From Betaproteobacteria bacterium (GTDB taxonomy: Bacteria; Pseudomonadota; Gammaproteobacteria; Burkholderiales; Burkholderiaceae_C), in NCBI GenBank assembly GCA_013289985.1, contig JABCYW010000009.1, forward strand, positions 1 through 64,000: a stretch of DNA of 64,000 nt, given 5' to 3'. Position numbers and translations under genes: made by a program. Of the stretch, positions 33,114-42,050 are shown piece after piece. Numbering within the stretch: the first letter of the stretch is position 1; each line of letters opens with the position of its first letter. The notes under the pieces were generated by a model, which saw nothing but the letters and a program-made list of their open reading frames with translations, ran no database searches and was not told where the DNA came from.

Positions 33114-35228
33114 TCAATGGCGGGTGCGGCGAACGAGCGAGCCGGTGTCCAGGATCAGCGCGACGCGGCCGTCGCCCATGATCGTGGCGCCGGACACGTC
33201 CTGCACCTTGCGGTAGTTGGCTTCCAGGTTCTTCACCACCACCTGTTGCTGGCCCAGCAGTTCGTCCACCAGCAGGGCCACGCGAGCGCCTTCGGCCTCG
33301 ACGACCACCATGATGTTGCTGACGTGCTCGAAGTCGAAGCGCGGCACCTCGAAGACGCGCTCGAGGTCGATGACGGGCATGAACTCGTCACGCACCTCCA
33401 CCACGCGGCCCGAGCCGCCGATCGTCTTGATCATGCCCGGGGCGACCTGGAACGATTCCACCACCGAGGCGAGCGGCAGGATGTAGCACTCGTCGCCGAC
33501 GCCGATCGACATGCCGTCCATGATGGCCAGCGTCAGCGGCAGGCGCACCTTCACGCTCATGCCGTAGCCCTCGGCGGAGTCGATCTCCACCGTGCCGCCC
33601 AGCGCGGTGATGTTCTTCTTGACCACGTCCATGCCGACGCCGCGGCCGGACACGTCGGTCACGACGTCGGCGGTCGAGAATCCCGGCGCGAAGATCAGCG
33701 CGTAGACCTCCTGGTCGGTCATGGAGTCGGGCGCGTCGATGCCGCGCTCGCGGGCCTTGCTGATCAGCTTCTGGCGCGACAGGCCCTTGCCGTCGTCGCG
33801 CACCTCGATCACGATGGAGCCGCCTTGATGCGACGCCACCAGCGTGATCGTGCCGTGCTCGGGCTTGCCTTTGGCGAGACGCTCGGCCGGCACTTCGATG
33901 CCGTGGTCGCAGGAGTTGCGCACCAGGTGGGTCAGCGGGTCGGTGATCTTCTCGACCAGGCTCTTGTCCAGCTCGGTCGCTTCGCCCTGCGTCACCAGTT
34001 CGACCTTCTTGTCGAGCTTGGCGGCCAGGTCGCGCAGCATGCGCGGGAAGCGGTTGAACACCATCGACATCGGAATCATCCGGATCGACATGACCGCTTC
34101 CTGCAGGTCACGGGTGTTGCGCTCGAGGTCGGTCAGGCCGGCCAGCAGTTGCTGGTTCAGCTGGCCTTCGCGGCTGTTCTGGGCCAGCATGGCCTGCGTG
34201 ATCACGAGTTCGCCGACGAGGTTGATCAGCTGGTCGACCTTCTCGATGGAGACGCGCAGCGTGGCCTGGTCGGGCGACGGCGCGGTCTTCGCGTCGGTCT
34301 TGGCCGCGACCTTCGGCGCGGCGGCGGCAGCCACCGGGGCGGGGGCATCGTTCGCGTCGGCGGCCGCGGGCGCCGCGTCGGCCTGGGCGGCCTCGGGCAA
34401 CGGCTCGAAGAATCCGTAGCCGGGGTCGACCGGGTTTTCCACCGGCGGCGCGCCGGCGTTCTCCGGGAAGAAGCCGTAGCCCGGGTCGCTTGCGCGCATC
34501 TGGATCAGTTCGCGCGCCACGTGGAACGTGAACAGGTCCAGCAGCTCGCTGTCGGACGTGGTCGTCACCACGCGGAAGCGGCGCATGCCGTCCGCGGCGC
34601 GGCCGGCGTCCAGGGGTTCGATCGTGCCCAGGTCCTCGATCTCGCTGAACAGCTCGCTCAGGGCATCGGCGGTCTCGGGCCTTTCCAGCGGGCCGACGAC
34701 CAGTTCGATGGCGCGCGTCTGCGCCTTGGGAACGGGCATCGACTTCAGCGTCGGGCTGACGACGGCGGGCGCCGACGCGGGCGCGGCGGCCCGGGCGGCG
34801 ACGGGCGCGGCCTGGCCTTCGGCCATCGCGCGGATGCGGCCCAGCAGCTCGCTGGTGTCGGGCGCGCTGCTCGCGGAACCCTGGTGCACGGCCAGCTGCG
34901 CCTTCAGCGCGTCGCCGGCGGCCAGCAGCACGTCGACCATGGCCGACGTCGGGGTCAGTTCGTGGCGGCGCAGCTTGTCCAGCAGCGTCTCCATCTGGTG
35001 CGTCAGCGCGGCGACGTCGGAGAAGCCGAACGTGGCGGCGCCGCCCTTGACGGAGTGCGCGCAACGGAAGATGGCGTTCATCTCCTCGTCGTCGGCGGCG
35101 TCGACGTTGAGCTCGAGCAGCTTCTGCTCCATCAGCTCCAGGTTCTCGCCGGCTTCCTCGAAGAAGACCTGGTAGAACTGGCTCAGGTCGATGCCGGCCG
35201 AACTGCTGTTGTTACTGATCTCACCCAT
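33114..35228 (-). CDS. cheA: Chemotaxis histidine kinase CheA
   Basis: This 704-residue protein has the Hpt domain (phospho-site H58 in [11 protein letters not shown]), a CheY-binding-like P2 region (about 170-250), and a linker in which DPGYGFF occurs twice about 20 residues apart. The P3 dimerisation helices follow ([20 protein letters not shown]), then the P4 kinase domain with N box [13 protein letters not shown]1 DDGKGL and G2 GRGVGMDVV, and a C-terminal CheW-like P5. All catalytic boxes are intact. It phosphorylates the CheY proteins in response to receptors. AGGAGA precedes the ATG. Confidence 0.97.
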   Translation of the reverse strand: MGEISNNSSSAGIDLSQFYQVFFEEAGENLELMEQKLLELNVDAADDEEMNAIFRCAHSVKGGAATFGFSDVAALTHQMETLLDKLRRHELTPTSAMVDVLLAAGDALKAQLAVHQGSASSAPDTSELLGRIRAMAEGQAAPVAARAAAPASAPAVVSPTLKSMPVPKAQTRAIELVVGPLERPETADALSELFSEIEDLGTIEPLDAGRAADGMRRFRVVTTTSDSELLDLFTFHVARELIQMRASDPGYGFFPENAGAPPVENPVDPGYGFFEPLPEAAQADAAPAAADANDAPAPVAAAAAPKVAAKTDAKTAPSPDQATLRVSIEKVDQLINLVGELVITQAMLAQNSREGQLNQQLLAGLTDLERNTRDLQEAVMSIRMIPMSMVFNRFPRMLRDLAAKLDKKVELVTQGEATELDKSLVEKITDPLTHLVRNSCDHGIEVPAERLAKGKPEHGTITLVASHQGGSIVIEVRDDGKGLSRQKLISKARERGIDAPDSMTDQEVYALIFAPGFSTADVVTDVSGRGVGMDVVKKNITALGGTVEIDSAEGYGMSVKVRLPLTLAIMDGMSIGVGDECYILPLASVVESFQVAPGMIKTIGGSGRVVEVRDEFMPVIDLERVFEVPRFDFEHVSNIMVVVEAEGARVALLVDELLGQQQVVVKNLEANYRKVQDVSGATIMGDGRVALILDTGSLVRRTRH

Positions 35229-35284
35229 TTCTCATTTCTCCTGATCCGGAATTCTTCTGCCTGTCGTCCCACAAAGGCAGTCGC

Positions 35285-35647
35285 TCAGCGCACGACCTTG
35301 CCGATGACCTCGATCAGCTTGGCGGGATCGAACGGCTTCACGAGCCAGCCGGTGGCGCCGGCGGCGCGGCCGGCCATCTTCATCTGGTCGCTGGACTCGG
35401 TGGTCAGGATCAGGATCGGGGTCTGCTTGAACTTCGGGTTCTCGCGCAGCTTCTTCGTCAGGCTGATGCCGTCCATGCGGGGCATGTTCTGGTCGGTCAG
35501 GACGAGGTTGTAGTCGCGCTGGCTGGACTTCTCGAAGGCATCCTGGCCGTCCACGGCTTCGATGACGTTGAAACCGGCGTTCTTCAGGGTGAACGCCACC
35601 ATCTGGCGCATCGAGGGGGAGTCATCCACGGCAAGAATCGTGTGCAT
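35285..35647 (-). CDS. cheY: CheY-like response regulator (first copy)
   Basis: This 120-residue single receiver has pocket D8/D9, phospho-acceptor D52 (LVLTDQNMPRMDG), T83 and K104 (LVKPF). The sequence is of the type encoded next to cheA-cheW operons, distinct from the second CheY at 39596-39994, which is closer to the enteric motor-binding CheY. It could be a phosphate sink or serve a separate output. GGAGA before the ATG; 56 bases separate it from cheA. Confidence 0.93.
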   Translation of the reverse strand: MHTILAVDDSPSMRQMVAFTLKNAGFNVIEAVDGQDAFEKSSQRDYNLVLTDQNMPRMDGISLTKKLRENPKFKQTPILILTTESSDQMKMAGRAAGATGWLVKPFDPAKLIEVIGKVVR

Positions 35648-35696
35648 TGCAGTTCTCCGGAGGGGTCTTGAATAGGGCTTGAAGGAGGAAGTCGGA

Positions 35697-36155
35697 TCAG
35701 AACAGGTCGATGGAGCCAGCGTCCATCTCGTCCTGCGTCACCGGGTTGGGTCGCATCGGGGCGTCCTCGACGATGGCCTCGCCATCCTCGTCGTCCCCCA
35801 TCGCGTCGCGGGCGATCCGGTCGGCGCAGTTGCGCAGCCGGCGCTGGGTGTGCGCGATCAGTTGCGTGGCCATGTCCTGGAACTGCAGCGCGGTGATCGC
35901 GCCGGCCAGGCTCTGCATGGCTTCCCGGATCGGGGCGACGTCGAGGTTGACCTTCGGCGCTTCGTCCCGGAGCACGTTCATCTGGTTCGACGCGCCGTAG
36001 AAATGACCCATCAGCGCCTCGCCCGCGTCTTCGAGCAGGCGTTGCAGGCGTTCGAGGTCGTGCGAGGCGACCATCAGGTGATCCTGAAGGTCGGCCGCAG
36101 CGACCAGCGGGAAACCTCCGCCGGGCGATGGGGTCTGGGGGTCACTCGTCAGCAT
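35697..36155 (-). CDS. CheZ-like protein with CheY-binding-type tail
   Basis: This 152-residue helical protein is not closely similar to CheZ overall. The segment LQFQDMATQLI carries the D-x-x-x-Q spacing (D94, Q98) of the CheZ active site, which in the true CheZ of this window reads QDFHDLTGQVV (D140, Q144). The C terminus, VTQDEMDAGSIDLF, resembles the N-terminal CheY-binding peptide of FliM (SQDEIDALL) and plays the position of the CheZ C-terminal peptide. I infer a second CheY-P phosphatase or docking protein. It is the first gene of the che unit, with GGAG before the ATG and a sigma-28-like promoter upstream. Confidence 0.65.
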   Translation of the reverse strand: MLTSDPQTPSPGGGFPLVAAADLQDHLMVASHDLERLQRLLEDAGEALMGHFYGASNQMNVLRDEAPKVNLDVAPIREAMQSLAGAITALQFQDMATQLIAHTQRRLRNCADRIARDAMGDDEDGEAIVEDAPMRPNPVTQDEMDAGSIDLF

Positions 36156-36233
36156 CGTGGCTCCAAGAATTCGGTTCGTGTTCTTCGGGCGAGGCCATTC
36201 GCAGCCTCGAGACCCGTGGGGATTGCGTCTGAT

Positions 36234-36261
36234 TCTTCGGCACGTGACCCCCGAACATTGA
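36234..36261 (-). promoter_or_regulatory. Candidate sigma-28 promoter of the che unit
   Basis: Reading leftward, TCAA (36261-36258), 16 bases, then GCCGAAGA (36241-36234), compared with TAAA-N15-GCCGATAA. It lies 79 bases upstream of the first che gene. The same TCAA-N16 layout is seen upstream of motA and fliS. Confidence 0.5.
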
Positions 36262-36393
36262 GGGGATCACGACAGAAAAGCCCATCCATTTCTCGCCAAG
36301 CGTGGCCGAGTTCCGCTCCCGGGGCGCATTTCGGCTTTTTTCGACCCCGTCCGGACGCCTGGCAGACCCGAAACCGGCGGATACACTCGCCCC

Positions 36394-37563
36394 ATGCCAT
36401 CCCACGCCGCGCCGGCCCGTCGCACCTCCTTGCGCGTGCTGCACCTGGAGGACTCCGAGCTCGACCACGAGCTCGAGATGGCCCACCTGCGCCGCGGCGG
36501 CGTCCAGGTCGAGACCCTGCGGGTCGATTCGGAGCCGGCCTTCCGGGCCGCGCTGGAGGAGCCCTGGGACATCGTCCTGTCCGACTTCAACGTGCCCGGC
36601 TTCTCCGGCCTGGCGGCGCTGGAGATCGTCAAGGCGCTCGAACGGCCGTTGCCCTTCATCCTGATCTCGGGCGAGATTGGCGAGGACGTGGCCGTGGCCG
36701 CCATGCGCAACGGCGCCGGCGACTACCTGCTCAAGGCCAACCTGGCCCGCCTGGCGCCCGCCGTCGAGCACGCCATCGCCGCGCACGAGGACGGCCTGGC
36801 CCGCGAACAGGCCGACCAGCAGCTCGCCGAGTCGCGCCAGCGCCTGTCCGAGCTGGCGCAGCATCTGCAGACCAGCGTCGACAACGAGCGCGCCGCAATC
36901 GCGCGCGAGATCCACGACGACGTCGGCGGCTCGCTCACCGCGCTGAAGTTCGACATCGCGTGGATCCTCCGTCATTCCAGCGACGCGCAGGTCCAGCAGC
37001 GGGCCCAGGCCGCGCTGGAGGTGGTCACGCAGGCCATCGAGTCCAGCAAGCGGATCATGCACAACCTGCATCCGGCCATCCTGGAGCAGGGCCTGGTGGC
37101 CGCGCTGCAGTGGATGGCCACCCGCTTCGAGAAACGCACCAGCGTCGCCTGCGTGTTCCGCACCAGCCACGAGACGATGCAACTGCCTTCGGGCGTTCCG
37201 CTGGTGGCGTATCGCACGGCGCAGGAGGCGCTCACCAACATCACCAAGCATGCCAACGCGTCGCGGGTGGGCATCGACCTGTCGCTGGCCGCCGGCACGC
37301 TGTCGCTGGAGATCAGCGACAACGGCGTGGGCCTGCGTGACGCCGACCTGGCCAAGTCGCGCAGCTTCGGCATCCGCGGCCTGCACGAGCGGGCGCACAC
37401 CGTCGGCGGCTGGGTCGACCTGTCCAGCAGTGCGGGCGGCACCACGCTGATCCTGTCGGTGCCGCTGGCCGACGCCCAGGGCTACGCGTCCGAATTCGGG
37501 CCGGACACCGAGCCGCCGCGCTTCGAAGATTCCGACGATCCTTCCGTTTGGGGCACCCTATGA
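36394..37563 (+). CDS. Receiver-histidine kinase protein (REC + HisKA_3 + HATPase)
   Basis: This 389-residue cytoplasmic protein begins with a receiver domain (D20 pocket, phospho-acceptor D64 in DIVLSDFNVPG, K114). A short coiled coil leads to a HisKA_3 helix with H174 (AIAREIHDDVGGSLTALKFD) and an intact ATPase domain (QEALTNITKHANA, DNGVGL, GIRGLHERAHTVGG). Having the receiver in front of the kinase suggests that its activity is set by another kinase, possibly CheA given its position between the che units. Its stop overlaps the partner regulator start as ATGA (37560-37563). Confidence 0.9.
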   Translation: MPSHAAPARRTSLRVLHLEDSELDHELEMAHLRRGGVQVETLRVDSEPAFRAALEEPWDIVLSDFNVPGFSGLAALEIVKALERPLPFILISGEIGEDVAVAAMRNGAGDYLLKANLARLAPAVEHAIAAHEDGLAREQADQQLAESRQRLSELAQHLQTSVDNERAAIAREIHDDVGGSLTALKFDIAWILRHSSDAQVQQRAQAALEVVTQAIESSKRIMHNLHPAILEQGLVAALQWMATRFEKRTSVACVFRTSHETMQLPSGVPLVAYRTAQEALTNITKHANASRVGIDLSLAAGTLSLEISDNGVGLRDADLAKSRSFGIRGLHERAHTVGGWVDLSSSAGGTTLILSVPLADAQGYASEFGPDTEPPRFEDSDDPSVWGTL

Positions 37564-38195
37564 TCCGCGTCATCCTCTGCGACGACCACGCGCTGATCCG
37601 GCGCGGCATCCGCGACACCTTGTCCGACGCCGTCGACATCGAGGTGGTCGGCGAGGCCGGCGACTACCCCGAGCTGCGCTCGCTGCTGCGCAACCACACC
37701 TGCGACGTGCTGGTGCTGGACATCAACATGCCGGGCCGCAGCGGCCTGGATGTCCTGTCCGTGCTCAAGGACGAGGGCGCCACGATGAAGGTGCTGATCT
37801 GCAGCATGTACCCGGAAGACCAGTACGCCATCCGCGCGCTGCGCGCCGGCGCCTACGGCTATGTCAACAAGGGCGGCGATCCGCAGCAACTCGTCACGGC
37901 GGTGCGCACGGTGTCGCAGGGCAGGAAGTTCGTCACGCCCGACATCGCGCAGATGCTGGTGGAAAGCCTGACGGCGCCCGAGGTGGCGCACGCGCACGAG
38001 AAGCTGTCCGACCGCGAGTTGCAGACCCTGGTGATGATCGCGTCGGGCAAGCGGCTGTCGGACATCGCCAGCGAGCTCACCTTGTCGCCGAAGACCGTCA
38101 GCGTCTATCGGGCGCGGGTGCTTGAGAAGCTGGCGCTGACGAACAACTCGGAGTTGACGGTCTACGCGATCCGCAACGGGTTGGTGGGCGAGTAG
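37560..38195 (+). CDS. NarL/FixJ-type response regulator, partner of the receiver-kinase
   Basis: This 211-residue regulator has a receiver domain with D8/D9, phospho-acceptor D54 (VLVLDINMPGRSG), S82 and K104, and a LuxR-type helix-turn-helix at about 145-205 (LSDRELQTLVMIASGKRLSDIA, LSPKTVSVYRARVLEKL). The ATG at 37560 overlaps the kinase stop by four bases, which fixes both the start and the partnership. Targets unknown; lying between two chemotaxis units it may regulate motility. Confidence 0.94.
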   Translation: MIRVILCDDHALIRRGIRDTLSDAVDIEVVGEAGDYPELRSLLRNHTCDVLVLDINMPGRSGLDVLSVLKDEGATMKVLICSMYPEDQYAIRALRAGAYGYVNKGGDPQQLVTAVRTVSQGRKFVTPDIAQMLVESLTAPEVAHAHEKLSDRELQTLVMIASGKRLSDIASELTLSPKTVSVYRARVLEKLALTNNSELTVYAIRNGLVGE

Positions 38196-38231
38196 CCGGT
38201 CTCGGCGACCCGCTGCAAGGCCCGGTCGGCG

Positions 38232-38546
38232 TCAGTGATAGTCCTCTTCGCGCTGATGCCGCACCGCCAGCACGATGACCTTGGCCGAGCTGACGATTTC
38301 GAACAACGCGACATAGCCGATATTTCCGAACGGGATGATCAACTCCCGTTGCGCCGGGTTCCGCGCTGCCTTTCGATAGCTGAAGGGCGCGATCGCCAGC
38401 CGGTGCATGGCCGCCGCCCGGATGGAATCGATCGCGGCTTGCGAGCGATCGAGATCCTCGACGGTCTCGACTTGATCAAGCAGGAAATCGAAGAGGCGTT
38501 CGAGGTCTGCTTCAGCCGTGGGAGACAGCTCGACGACAAAAGTCAT
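38232..38546 (-). CDS. RelE/ParE-family toxin
   Basis: This 104-residue protein of the RelE/ParE superfamily has the opening VVELSPTAEADLERLFDFL and a C-terminal strand pattern (GYVALFEIVSSAKVIVLAVRHQREEDY) typical of ParE. ParE toxins poison gyrase and RelE toxins cleave mRNA; this one looks ParE-like, but the distinction is not safe by eye. Start overlaps the antitoxin stop as ATGA (38543-38546), giving antitoxin-first order. Confidence 0.9.
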   Translation of the reverse strand: MTFVVELSPTAEADLERLFDFLLDQVETVEDLDRSQAAIDSIRAAAMHRLAIAPFSYRKAARNPAQRELIIPFGNIGYVALFEIVSSAKVIVLAVRHQREEDYH

Positions 38547-38815
38547 CGGCCGATTTGCCTGCGCTTTGCGTCGAGTTTCGATTGCAGCTTTTCCAGGACG
38601 GCCTCGACCGACACCGAGACGCCTGTGCGGTGATACTCCTGTGACGCAGCCATCGCACGCTCGTGGAATTCTGTCTGCACGCGTCGAAAGGCGATCGCGT
38701 TTCGCACGGTCGATTCGACGAACTCCGTGAGGGTCTCGCCCTGCTTGAGCACGGACTCCAGCTCAGCTCGCAACTCGGGCTCGACGCGGATCTGGGGAAT
38801 GACGGCAGATTTCAT
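38543..38815 (-). CDS. Antitoxin of the ParE-like toxin (RHH-type)
   Basis: This 90-residue protein has an N-terminal strand-helix-helix region (SAVIPQIRVEPELRAELES, LTEFVESTVRNAIAFRR) of ribbon-helix-helix type, followed by a helical C terminus that should bind the toxin (EAVLEKLQSKLDAKRRQIG). I start it at 38815, directly before the DNA-binding strand; the frame stays open further upstream through the cheZ terminator, which is not coding. No clear operator dyad was found upstream. Confidence 0.82.
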   Translation of the reverse strand: MKSAVIPQIRVEPELRAELESVLKQGETLTEFVESTVRNAIAFRRVQTEFHERAMAASQEYHRTGVSVSVEAVLEKLQSKLDAKRRQIGR

Positions 38816-38901
38816 GCGTCGAGTGTATTTCGTTTGCGTTGCAATCACAACGGCACGAGTACATCGGCCTCGGGCTTGCCGCTCGCCTGCGGCCGGAAAC
38901 G

Positions 38902-38928
38902 AAAACGCCCGCAAGCCGCGGGCGTTTT
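38902..38928 (-). terminator. Intrinsic terminator after cheZ, bidirectional
   Basis: AAAACGCCCGC (38902-38912) and GCGGGCGTTTT (38918-38928) are perfect inverse complements around a five-base loop, with A and T runs on opposite sides. It follows the cheZ stop by 20 bases and closes the motA-motB-cheY-cheZ unit. Confidence 0.88.
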
Positions 38929-38948
38929 TCATGAGCAGAGGGAAACGA

Positions 38949-39581
38949 TCAGAACCCGAGGCTCGCCAGCAGGTCGTCCACTTCGCCCTGGTCGGACACC
39001 ACGTCGGTGCGGCCTTCCGGATTGACGACCGGGCCGTTCAGCACGCTCGGGTCGACCTGCTCGCGCACGCCTTCCGGCACCACCTGGATCAGCAGCTTCA
39101 CGAGGCTGTCTTCCAGGTCGTTGGCCAGCGTCACCACCTTGGCCACCACTTGGCCGGTCAGGTCGTGGAAGTCCTGGGCCATCATGATGTCGGTGAGGTG
39201 GTCGTCGATGCGCTTGGTGGAGGCCTCGACTTCCTGCACGAAGTTCATCACCGCGCCCGAGGCCACGGCCTTGACCGGGTCGGCGACGATCATCGCGGCC
39301 ATCGCGCGGGTGGCGTCGGAGATCTGGCGATGTTCAACCTTCGCGGCGTCCACGGTGTTGAGCACCTTGTTGGCGGCGTCGGCCGTCTTCGTCGCGATGT
39401 AGCTGAGGCGGCTGCGTGCGTCGGGCAGGCCTTCGGTGGCGGTCTGCAGCTTGGGCATCACGCCCAGCTGCTGCATCGTGTCGTGCAGCAGGCGCGTGAT
39501 GCTGCCCAGCTGCTGGAACACCTCGGGCGAGACGGCGAGCGCGTCGGCGGGCCTCATCTTGGCAATGTCTTCCATCTTCAT
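38949..39581 (-). CDS. cheZ: CheY-P phosphatase CheZ
   Basis: This 210-residue CheZ has a long helical hairpin with the catalytic segment AQDFHDLTGQVV (D140, Q144) and the C-terminal CheY-binding peptide VDDLLASLGF. It speeds loss of phosphate from CheY. GGGAGCGG precedes the start region. It is the last gene of the motA-motB-cheY-cheZ unit, 14 bases after cheY. Confidence 0.96.
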   Translation of the reverse strand: MKMEDIAKMRPADALAVSPEVFQQLGSITRLLHDTMQQLGVMPKLQTATEGLPDARSRLSYIATKTADAANKVLNTVDAAKVEHRQISDATRAMAAMIVADPVKAVASGAVMNFVQEVEASTKRIDDHLTDIMMAQDFHDLTGQVVAKVVTLANDLEDSLVKLLIQVVPEGVREQVDPSVLNGPVVNPEGRTDVVSDQGEVDDLLASLGF

Positions 39582-39595
39582 GATCCGCTCCCGGG

Positions 39596-39994
39596 TCAGG
39601 CGGTGGCCGCCAGTTTTTGCATGATCTTCTGGACCTTCTCTTCCAGGGTCGCCTTGGTGAAGGGCTTGACGATGTAGCCGGCGGCGCCGGACTGGGCGGC
39701 CAGCACGATGTCTTCCTTGCGCGCCTCGGCGGTCACCATCAGCACCGGCAGGTGCTTGAGCGAGTCGTCGGCCTTGATCGCCTTGAGCAGGTCGAACCCG
39801 TTCATGTTGGGCATGTTGATGTCCGAGACGACGAAGTCGAACTTCGCGGCCTTGAGCATCTGGAGCGCGACCGCGCCGTCTTCGGCTTCCTCGCAGTTGT
39901 TGCAGCCCATCTCCTTCAGCAGGCCACGCACGATGCGGCGCATGGTGGAGAAGTCGTCGACGACAAGGAATTTAAGGTCGGTGGGATTGCTCAT
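39596..39994 (-). CDS. cheY: Motor-binding CheY (second copy)
   Basis: This 132-residue CheY has D13/D14, phospho-acceptor D58 ([13 protein letters not shown]), T88 and K110 (IVKPF). The sequence around [22 protein letters not shown] is very close to enteric CheY, so this is the likely flagellar-switch regulator. The start at 39994 is chosen for GAGGA six bases upstream; a longer frame extends back into motB and is not used. Paired with cheZ downstream. Confidence 0.96.
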   Translation of the reverse strand: MSNPTDLKFLVVDDFSTMRRIVRGLLKEMGCNNCEEAEDGAVALQMLKAAKFDFVVSDINMPNMNGFDLLKAIKADDSLKHLPVLMVTAEARKEDIVLAAQSGAAGYIVKPFTKATLEEKVQKIMQKLAATA

Positions 39995-40022
39995 GGGGTC
40001 CTCAGGGCGAAGTTCTGCAGTG

Positions 40023-40988
40023 TTATCGGTCGGTGGAGGGTGCGCTTGAGTCGGCGCCTGTGGAATTGGTCGCACTCGAGGCCGGAGAATCTGCGGCGTC
40101 CGGGGCGGCCTTGTCGGGATCGGTGCGGAACATGCGGTCCTCCGCCTCCCGGTTCATCACGATGATGCTGATGCGCCGGTTGGTGGGCGCCAGCGGATCC
40201 TTGTCGTCGAAGGGCTGGCTGGACGCCAGGCCCTGCACGCGCAGGACGCGGTCGTCGGCCAGGCCGCCGGCGATGAGCTCGCGGCGCGAGGCGTTGGCCC
40301 GGTCGGACGACAGCTCCCAGTTGCTGTAGCCGCGGTCGCCGCCCGGGAAGGGCTGGGCGTCGGTGTGGCCTTCTAGCGTCAACCGGTTGGGAACTTCGGT
40401 CAACACGGAGCCGATCTCGCGCAAAAGCTCCTTCATGTACGGGGCGATCGTGGCCGAGCCGGAGGCGAACATCGGGCGGTTCTGGTCGTCGACGATCTGG
40501 ATGCGCAGGCCGTCGCGGGTCATGTCCAGGCGGATCTGCGAGCTGATGTCCTTCAGCTTCTCGTTGCTGGCGAGCTTCTGCTGGATCTCCTGCTTCAGGT
40601 CTTCCAGCCGCGCCACCTCGGCGCGGATCTGCTCCTGCTTGAGCTTGTGCAGGTTGATCGTGTTCCTGTTCGCCTCGACGTCGCCCTTCTTGACCTGGCC
40701 GACGGTGGACGTGAGGCTTTCGCCGCCGCCCTTGAGCACGGAATTGGAATCGCCCGAGCCGGAGCCGCCCGCCATCGCGATCTTGAGCGGCGACTGGAAG
40801 TAGTCGGCGATGCCCTTCTTGTCGCCGTCGGTGGTGGAGCCCAGCAGCCACATCAGCAGGAAGAACGCCATCATGGCCGTCACGAAGTCGGCGTAGGCGA
40901 TCTTCCACGCACCCCCGTGAGCGGCGTGGCCGCTCTTCTTGATGCGCTTGATGATGATCGGCTGGAGCTTCTTCGAGTCGCCTGCCAT
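40023..40988 (-). CDS. motB: Flagellar motor stator protein MotB
   Basis: This 321-residue protein has a short cytoplasmic N terminus and one membrane helix containing the essential proton-binding aspartate D34 ([19 protein letters not shown]). A plug and linker region leads to an OmpA-like peptidoglycan-binding domain ([21 protein letters not shown] and [12 protein letters not shown]). The C-terminal 40 residues are Ala/Asp/Ser-rich and probably disordered. It forms the stator with MotA, encoded 17 bases upstream. Confidence 0.97.
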   Translation of the reverse strand: MAGDSKKLQPIIIKRIKKSGHAAHGGAWKIAYADFVTAMMAFFLLMWLLGSTTDGDKKGIADYFQSPLKIAMAGGSGSGDSNSVLKGGGESLTSTVGQVKKGDVEANRNTINLHKLKQEQIRAEVARLEDLKQEIQQKLASNEKLKDISSQIRLDMTRDGLRIQIVDDQNRPMFASGSATIAPYMKELLREIGSVLTEVPNRLTLEGHTDAQPFPGGDRGYSNWELSSDRANASRRELIAGGLADDRVLRVQGLASSQPFDDKDPLAPTNRRISIIVMNREAEDRMFRTDPDKAAPDAADSPASSATNSTGADSSAPSTDR

Positions 40989-41005
40989 GGCCTACTTTCC
41001 GTACT

Positions 41006-41866
41006 TCACTTCTTGCCCTTCACGTGGCTCTCGAGCTCGATGAAGGTCGGACGGTCGGGCGAGTACAGCACCTTGCGGCCGAACTCGATCGCCACCTGCG
41101 GCGCGTAGCCCTGCATCGAGGCCAGCAGCGTGGTCTTGATGCACTGCAGTTCCTTGCCGGCGTCCTCCACCTTCTGCTCCAGCAGGCCGCCCAGCGGCTC
41201 GACGAAGCCGTAGGCCAGGAGAATGCCCAGGAACGTTCCCACGAGGGCCGAGCCGATCATGCCGCCCAGCACCGCCGGCGGCTGGCCCACCGAGCCCATG
41301 GTGTTGACCACGCCGAGGACGGCCGCGACGATGCCGAACGCCGGCAGGCCGCCGGCCAGGCGGGCGATGGCGGCCACGGCCGCGTGTTCCTCGTTGTGGT
41401 GCGTCTCGATCTCGGAGTCCATCAGCGACTCGATCTCGTGGGCGTTCAGGTTGCCCGAAACCATCATGCGCAGGTAGTCGGTGACGAACTCCACCACGTG
41501 GTGGTCGTTGCCGACGATGGCGTACTTCTGGAACAGCGCGGAGCTGTGCGGATCCTCGACGTCCTTCTCGATGGACATCAGGCCTTCCTTGCGCGCCTTC
41601 TGCAGGATGTCATACATGAGCGCCAGCAGCTCCATGTAGCGCGCCTTGTTGAACTTGCTGCCCTTGAAGCACTGGCCGATGCCCCTGAGCGAACTCTTGA
41701 CGACCTTCATCTGGTTGTTGGCCAGGAACGCGCCGCCGGCCGCCCCGAGGATGGTGATCATCTCGAAGGGGAGCGCGTGCAGGATCACGTGGATGTTGCC
41801 TCCGTGCGCGACATACACGCCGAAGATGCAAGCCAGTGCGACGACCCAGCCGACGATCACGAACAT
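41006..41866 (-). CDS. motA: Flagellar motor stator protein MotA
   Basis: This 286-residue protein has four membrane helices, the cytoplasmic loop with charged residues that contact FliG (about 85-165) and the conserved proline-containing segments GGLPAFGIVAAVLGVV and GTFLGILLAYGFVEPL. It couples proton flow to rotation with MotB. GGAAG precedes the ATG. First gene of motA-motB-cheY-cheZ, with a candidate sigma-28 promoter 63 bases upstream. Confidence 0.97.
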   Translation of the reverse strand: MFVIVGWVVALACIFGVYVAHGGNIHVILHALPFEMITILGAAGGAFLANNQMKVVKSSLRGIGQCFKGSKFNKARYMELLALMYDILQKARKEGLMSIEKDVEDPHSSALFQKYAIVGNDHHVVEFVTDYLRMMVSGNLNAHEIESLMDSEIETHHNEEHAAVAAIARLAGGLPAFGIVAAVLGVVNTMGSVGQPPAVLGGMIGSALVGTFLGILLAYGFVEPLGGLLEQKVEDAGKELQCIKTTLLASMQGYAPQVAIEFGRKVLYSPDRPTFIELESHVKGKK

Positions 41867-41928
41867 TTTGGGTACGCTTCCAGTTCTTTTTGAATGGCGG
41901 CTCCCCGACGAAGGGAAGCCATGCGGCT

Positions 41929-41956
41929 TTATCGACTCGCCAGGCGCGCGTCTTGA
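41929..41956 (-). promoter_or_regulatory. Candidate sigma-28 promoter of motA
   Basis: Reading leftward, TCAA (41956-41953), 16 bases, then GTCGATAA (41936-41929), one base from GCCGATAA. A leader of about 55 bases to the motA start would result. Confidence 0.65.
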
Positions 41957-42050
41957 GGGCGGGATCGCCAGGAAATGGGGGGGATCGGGCCCGCAGACGC
42001 ATCCGCAGGGCTGATTCCGGCGGGGAAAACTCGATAAAGCGTGGCGTGCG

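Noticed and set aside
38816-38932. An N-terminal extension of the RHH antitoxin upstream of 38815
   Set aside because: The extension would be read through the cheZ terminator hairpin and lacks a start signal; the DNA-binding strand begins right at 38815.
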